A stretch of DNA of 60,000 nt from Membranipora membranacea (Eukaryota > Bryozoa > Gymnolaemata > Cheilostomatida > Membraniporidae): contig OU612068.1 in NCBI GenBank assembly GCA_914767715.1, positions 13,828,001 through 13,888,000 on the forward strand. The letters are read 5' to 3'. The translations under genes and the position numbers were made by a program. Numbering within the stretch: the stretch's first letter is position 1; the number at the start of each line of letters is the position of its first letter. The notes beneath the pieces were generated by a model. The model worked only from the letters and a program-made list of their open reading frames with translations. It did no database searches and had not been told where the DNA came from. This document shows positions 54,840 to 60,000 of the stretch, piece after piece.

Positions 54840-55736
54840 TGCTAAATAGTGAATGAAACTATCCCATGTTTGATTTCAAATTGGCATTATAATAAGAACA
54901 TCTAAAAAAGAACTGTTAATATAATCACTACAGACAAAAGTGTCGATGTGAGAAAAATGCTGTACTTTATAATAATATAGAGCATTCATTGATATGGTAG
55001 AAAATCCACAAAACAAGCGCAAAACGACATTCAACATGATAGTTCAGAAGTCACGATTATAAAGGTGTATTTTAGTGGCTTAGATATAGTGTAAATATAT
55101 TATAATACTGAAATCTAACATGCAATACACTATATTTGAGCCAAACATCACTGTGTAACAATAAAAAGCCTGAAAGTAACTGCTGTGACATTAATCATTA
55201 TTTATTAATCTGTGTTTGGCACTTTGAGACTGTTTCGAAACCATATCTGATGGAAAATCTCTCCCACTTCGGCCTTTTTGAACCGAAAATCGTCATATGA
55301 TACTGTAAGCTAGAATTTTCAGACTAATTACCCAATTGGTGTAATGTACTGGATTAAATCAAGTACCTGTCATAGAAGGGGTTTTTATCAGCAAACCAAA
55401 TGAGCGACAAAGCTGATATGATGAGGTCTGCTGATTTATGTTCTAGAGGGAGATCTTCTGCTGCGACTCTATCAATGACAAAATGACTTAGCATAGATAG
55501 GGCTGGTTAACGATAATTACCTGTGATCTTTTGAAACAGGTTCAATGCCAAGCTATTTCTGAATTTCACTCACTGGCAAGTCTTCTTATCTCCCCAGCTA
55601 GGTATGTACAGATCAGAATCATAAATACTGTGGTTAGGAAATGCTACACACAGTATAAAGGTCACAGCTTCCTATTTCAACAAGAGAAGCCAAATCAGGA
55701 AGAAAGGGTAAAGAGGTTTGTATCGGAAATACAAGT

Positions 55737-55770
55737 ATAATATAATATAATATATAATATAATATAATTT
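55737..55770. repeat. TATAA-type microsatellite
   Basis: Consecutive TATAA units with slight irregularity. Confidence 0.85.
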
Positions 55771-55885
55771 GTTGAGCTTCTTAGCCAGTTTGACCTGCTC
55801 TGCACTGATATCAATCCCAACTACCAGAGGGTGGCTCAGAGTCGAGATAGCTGACACCAGTGTTGTCAATTTTCTGGTGTGATTG
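55767..55885 (-). pseudogene. Possible class I methyltransferase fragment
   Basis: The minus strand reads RKLTTLVSAISTLSHPLVVG then IDISAEQVKLAKKLNK, after which the microsatellite begins. GIDIS.EQ...AKK is typical of the beta2-helix B region after the SAM-binding motif in class I methyltransferases. The glycine-rich motif I is not present upstream, and no partner exon was found. It may be an exon of a gene mostly lost. Weak call from one motif. Confidence 0.3.
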
Positions 55886-56515
55886 TCTCGTTAGAAGTCT
55901 GCATGACTAATATACACAGGTCCGTCTATTAAGCCTATCGATGGGCATCACATAGAGACTTGGCCACTGTGTTGTAACAAAGATAACTGTGATCCGCTTA
56001 ACTTAGCTAAATCCCTATTACATATAGGCCTATGGTCCAGTGAAAAATCAAAAATCTGCAAAAGAAAATTAATCACTGCGGTAAAAATTGGCCCAGTATA
56101 GTAAAGTTTGATTTGTTGATCTGTGTATCGTTTTTTTGATGGTACCTTTAATTGGCAACTAAATCATCCTATCAGAAGTGTCAAGAAATTAATTAAACTG
56201 CCGTTTTATCGCTAAGACAGCATGATTGACCATGTATATTACCAATCAAAATCCAGTTAGTCTACAGGTGAGGTACATTTAGAGAGACAATGTCTTCCAT
56301 TAAATTTAGAAAAAATGTTGTTTTATCCTCATTGATACAGCTTTCAAATTTGTTGGGGTGTAGATTTAAAAAAGCATTAATTAGGCATTAAGTTCAATGC
56401 TGTAGTTGAAGATAGTATTCATATACATTTTGATCTATATTTGAAATTCTTTAAACAAGGCATATGTAATAAACATAAACAAATTATCAGAGTTTATGCA
56501 CAGCACAAAATCTAG

Positions 56516-56521
56516 TTTATT
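56516..56521 (-). terminator. Polyadenylation signal of SHAW-TPR gene
   Basis: AATAAA on the minus strand, 3 bases after the stop codon at 56525-56527. A very short 3' UTR is expected. Confidence 0.6.
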
Positions 56522-56524
56522 AAG

Positions 56525-59487
56525 TCACTTATTCTGCTCTCTAGCTGACTTCAGCCTTAGTAGGACCTCGAGCGTTTCTCGAGTCTGAAAATGATTTGAC
56601 CCAAGTTTTTCTTTACGAATGTCAAGAGCTTTTTGACAGTTTTCCATTGCCGTGTCGAACTCCCTCTGAGTCTCAAACAGTAACCCCATATTGTGGAAGA
56701 TCTCAGCTACATCATAGTGATCTTCTCCTAGTGCCTTTTGTGCACTAATGAGCGCTTTATCGTAGTACTCCCTTGCCTTGCACAGATCACCTTTGCGGCT
56801 GTAAACTTCCCCAATGCGGTTATAAAAACGAGCAACACCATGATGGCTTTGACCTAATGCATCTAATGTAATGGTCAGTGACTTATTGTGATACTCCAGG
56901 GCCTTGTCCAGCTTGCCCTGCTCTTTATAAAGCACGCCCAACAGGTTGTAAACTCCAGCCAAATCAGGATGGTCAGCACTCAGTTTTTGTAAATACATGG
57001 CGAGCGATTCGTTGAGATATTTCTCAGCTAAGTCCAGCTTTCCCAGGCTGCAGTGAGCTTCGCCAATGTTACCATATGTATTAGCCACATCTGGATGGTC
57101 ATCACCCAAGGCGCTATTGTCGATGGTTAGAGATTTATTGTAATAAGTTAGGGCTCTATCAAATTCACCTTTATGGAAGTATGAAACACCCATGTTACTG
57201 TATGTGTCTGCCACGTCATGATGCCGTTCACCCAGTGCTGCCAGCGCTATGGACAGCGATTTCTCATAAAACTCAAGAGCTTTATCAAACCTACCAATGC
57301 TGTCATACGTGATGGCTATGTTATTGTAGGATGAGGCCAAGTCAGGGTGATTCTCCCCTAATGCGGCCACTGTGATCTTCAGCGATTTGTGGTAAAGTTC
57401 AAGCGCTTTGTCAAAATCGCCTTTACTATCGTACACACTGGCCATGTTGTTGTAGCAGCCTGCCACATCAGAATGATTCTCACCTAAAGAGGCCAGTGTT
57501 ATTCTCAGCGATCTTTGATAATAATCCAGAGCTTTATCATATTCCCCTTGGCTGTTGAACACAACTGCCAAGCCATAGAGTGAGTCAGCCACACTAGGAT
57601 GATTCTCGTCCAACGTGTCGAGTCTGATTCTTAGTGACTTTTGAAAGGCGTCTAATGCCTTATCGTATTCACCCTTGCTGTCGTATAAATTACCCATATT
57701 ACTATAGGAGGTGGCCACATCAGGATGGTTCTCGCCTAATTCTTTAAATTTGATGTCCAGTGCCTTCTGATAACATTCCATGGCTTTGTCATGTTCACCT
57801 TTCCTTTCGTAGACTGTGGCCATGTTATTATATGTGCTTGCATTTTGCAGATGATCTTCACCGAGCGCAAGCTGTTTGATCGTTAGGGCTTTACGTAGAA
57901 AATCAAGTGCTTTATCGTATTCACCCTGTCTTTTATACACATTCGCCATGTTGTTGTAGGAGGATGCCACATCAGTATCACTTGGACCAAGTGTATGTAA
58001 TCTGATAGTGAGCGCTCGCCGATGGTAGTCCAGGGATTTACTGTGTTCATCTTTTGAGTTGTATACGACTCCCATATTGTTGTATGTATTGGCAACGGTG
58101 AAATGGTTTTCACCAAATGTGTCGCGGTCTATACGAAGTGCATTCTGGTAGTGAAAAAGAGCTGCATCAAGGTGTCCAAATTCCTGCATAACTTGAGCAC
58201 TGTTCTGCATAAGCGTTGAATTTTCAGGCTCTTTCTTGATAAGAGTGGTCAGCTGGTTGATATACCAGCTCCTCAATCCTCTTTTAGTTTGCTGATTTAC
58301 GTGTTCGAATCCACCACCTGATTTCCTGATAACCTCACATATCATATCCCGATCGGCTACAGTCTTAGCCTGGGCTTTCTCAGCCTGAATGTCAGACAAT
58401 ACCTGAGTAACACAACTCGGGTCCTCGTTAATTCCCTCTCTCAAATTGTTAACTTCACTGCTAGGGAGATCGATAGTTAGTTCTACTTCAGATTCTTCCA
58501 GTGCATTGTGAATCTCGAACAGACACCAAGCTCTGCGAATCGGAAGCGGGTCATCCCAAGGAGAGAGAACAAGTAATACCTGGCCTATGTCTCTTATACT
58601 GTTCTTAAATGTAGAGCTAAACCAGTCAAAGTCTTTGGTGGAAATTTCATTCTGATCGTTTGTGAAGAGATCGAACCAAAAATAGGCATCTGGATGTTTG
58701 CTAGCATACTGTTCCATCACTTCAGCGACCACGTCACTGAAAACATAACTCCAAGCGTGAGACACAAAGACTGTCGCCTCAGATACAAAAGGTGCTCCAG
58801 CTGTGTCATTATTTGTGTCAATGAATTTCTGGATATATGGTTTCTTTGTTCCAATTGTTTCAGGTTTTACAAAAGCAGAGTTTATCTGAGATGTTGTGAG
58901 GCGATCAGTTTTCACCCTAGGATGGTCTGCGATGAATTTGCGTATTGCGGTGATATGCATTCCTAATAGCGGCTCTTGACCTGAGAAATATAAATATACA
59001 GACTACACTATACTTATCCTAAGGGTTCATTTGATTTTAAAAACTCAATGCAAAGTTAGACCAGGATTTGAAAATTACCACATACCTTTAAAAGATCACA
59101 TTATGACACACATACATCACAAGCATGCTCAAGTGTTCAGTTCACTGTGATACAACAGGAACTGATCATCAACCTCTTGCTCTTATAACATCGATGGATA
59201 ACTACATAAACTACTACATGACAGTACAGTAGGGTGAAGACTGCTAGCTAGCAAGTTTTAGTTAAGGAGAAGAATTTTCGAATGTCACAATGAGATACTG
59301 GCCCTTCAGTAGCCAAATTGTTTAACCTGATCTGATCAGAGTCAACACATTGCCTAGCCCTGCAGGCACTTCCCAGTCAACAAAATATCTAGTCACCTGA
59401 TAGTCTAGTATTCATCCCATGCTGTTTTGTGAGCTGGACTGTGTCCGTATTAGCTGCTGGCGTGGTCGAACTCTGCCCACATCCCAT
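56525..59487 (-). CDS. SHAW (TIR-like) plus TPR protein with N-terminal acylation motif
   Basis: Exon 2, 58980-56525, is one long open frame; it extends 5' of the ATG at 58960 to an acceptor (TTTCTCAG at 58988-58981). Exon 1, 59487-59397, encodes MGCGQSSTTPAANTDTVQLT and on to TRLS, ends in a CAG/GTGACT donor, and joins in phase 1 to give 848 residues. MGCGQSS is a typical N-myristoylation/palmitoylation start. Residues ~98-200 carry FVSHAWSY, FWFDLFTNDQNE, VLLVLSPWDDPLP, RRAWCLFEI: a SHAW/TIR-like NTPase-free signalling domain. From ~300 on lie twelve consecutive 42-residue TPRs of kinesin-light-chain/nephrocystin style (pattern YNNMG..Y..KGE.DKAL). Exon 1 is inferred; an extra ATG directly before (59490) would hide the glycine if used. 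Function unknown; domain logic suggests membrane-bound sensing or scaffolding. Confidence 0.85.
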
Positions 59488-59490
59488 CAT
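59398..59490 (-). other. Inferred first coding exon of SHAW-TPR (MGCGQSS)
   Basis: Two adjacent ATGs (59490-59488 and 59487-59485); the second has A at -3 and G at +4 and gives Met-Gly. Donor GTGACT follows at 59396. Both truncated copies lack this exon. Confidence 0.6.
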
Positions 59491-60000
59491 GACACTCAAT
59501 CCTCTCCAAGGGCAACTATGTGGCAGCAGCGTGAAACTACTTATCTCAGTGATTACTACTAAATCAGCTGGAGTGTTTACTGTGTTGCTAAACAGCAATC
59601 TGCTACCCTCAGCCTTTATCACAAGTAAAAAATGTCCTTTTGTTATTGCTCAATTCAATTGATTAAGTTCATTGTACTTATACATTTATCATGCACACTC
59701 AATTGGGTTTATACTAGCCTGAGCCTCCCCCCCAGACTTTCCCCCCCCCCCCACCGCCAAAAGTCCCCCCCCTCACCCAGCGAGGTTTATACAAATGTAC
59801 CAATAGTATTGCTTTGAGCAGTTCGATCTTTGTGTCATTCATTTAAAATAATTGACCCCTAGAAAAAGTCATCAACAATGTGCATATTTAATCAATATTC
59901 AATTGTTTACATGTATTAGTCATGGGAACCTATTAAAATTGTAATACAGAATACTATAATAGATTTAGGCACGAAATGTACGAGGATGTAGCAAAGTAAT
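59491..60000. other. Upstream flank of SHAW-TPR, with C-tracts
   Basis: Poly-C runs at 59726-59772 (up to ~14 C). 59773-59990 recurs at 42091-42300 within truncated copy 2. No other gene is seen. Confidence 0.6.

Larger units (their letters stand above)
54840..56515. other. Intergenic, WAP gene 7 to SHAW-TPR
   Basis: Mostly unrecognised. A (TATAA)n microsatellite lies at ~55737-55770. A short minus-strand frame at 55869-55767 is noted separately. Nothing else can be supported. Confidence 0.4.

Noticed and set aside
55531-55740. 69-residue plus-strand frame
   Set aside because: There is an AG before 55541 and a GT after 55600, but no similarity, no matching partner exon, and it runs into the microsatellite.

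Overview
The window is animal (metazoan) nuclear DNA. It is AT-rich and holds multi-exon genes with GT-AG introns, TATA-box promoters, tRNA-derived SINE-like elements, foldback elements and a LINE. The genes recognised are eukaryotic housekeeping genes plus a cluster of small secreted cysteine-rich genes. The mix (TTC24, the minor-spliceosome factor ZCRB1, and a SHAW/TIR-like plus TPR protein of the kind common in sponges, cnidarians and protists) suggests an early-branching or marine invertebrate. I cannot name the species.

Region 1 (0-21 kb) is a conserved gene block. YKT6 (R-SNARE, minus strand, 191-4417) carries two tandem alternative copies of its SNARE exon. TTC24-like (plus, 6422-16612) has 17 inferred exons joined in one open frame: an N-terminal TPR region, a long Ser/Asp-rich tail and a terminal CaaX-type motif. 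MZT1/MOZART1 (minus, 16929-17165) is tail-to-tail with TTC24. ZCRB1 (plus, 17968-20142) encodes an RRM plus zinc-knuckle protein of the U12-type spliceosome.

Region 2 (20.6-25.5 kb) is a 4.9 kb composite LINE insertion just downstream of ZCRB1. Its ORF1 starts with a domain resembling the RNase H1 hybrid-binding domain. Two paralogous segments elsewhere in the window keep the empty target site, so both insertion ends can be read to the base.

Region 3 (25.5-55 kb) is a recently shuffled cluster of small secreted WAP-type (four-disulfide core) genes and gene fragments. It is built by nested segmental duplications: a ~6.7 kb unit at 28.1-34.8 and 39.1-45.8 kb, and a ~1.6 kb unit at 34.85-36.43 and 37.49-39.09 kb. 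The duplications carried along broken 3' halves of ZCRB1 and truncated copies of the SHAW-TPR gene. Some WAP genes look intact (26.1, 34.5, 37.4, 45.5, 50.6 kb); others are broken (36.4, 47.0, 47.7-48.3, 52.5, 54.2 kb). One WAP subfamily has a conserved polybasic RKRR-type site inside the disulfide core.

Region 4 (55-60 kb) holds the intact parent SHAW-TPR gene (minus, 56525-59487). An inferred first exon gives it an MGCGQSS-type acylation motif, and its TPR array has twelve exact 42-residue units. The remaining DNA is introns, intergenic sequence and decayed repeats. All exon joins were inferred by eye from splice sites and frame continuity.
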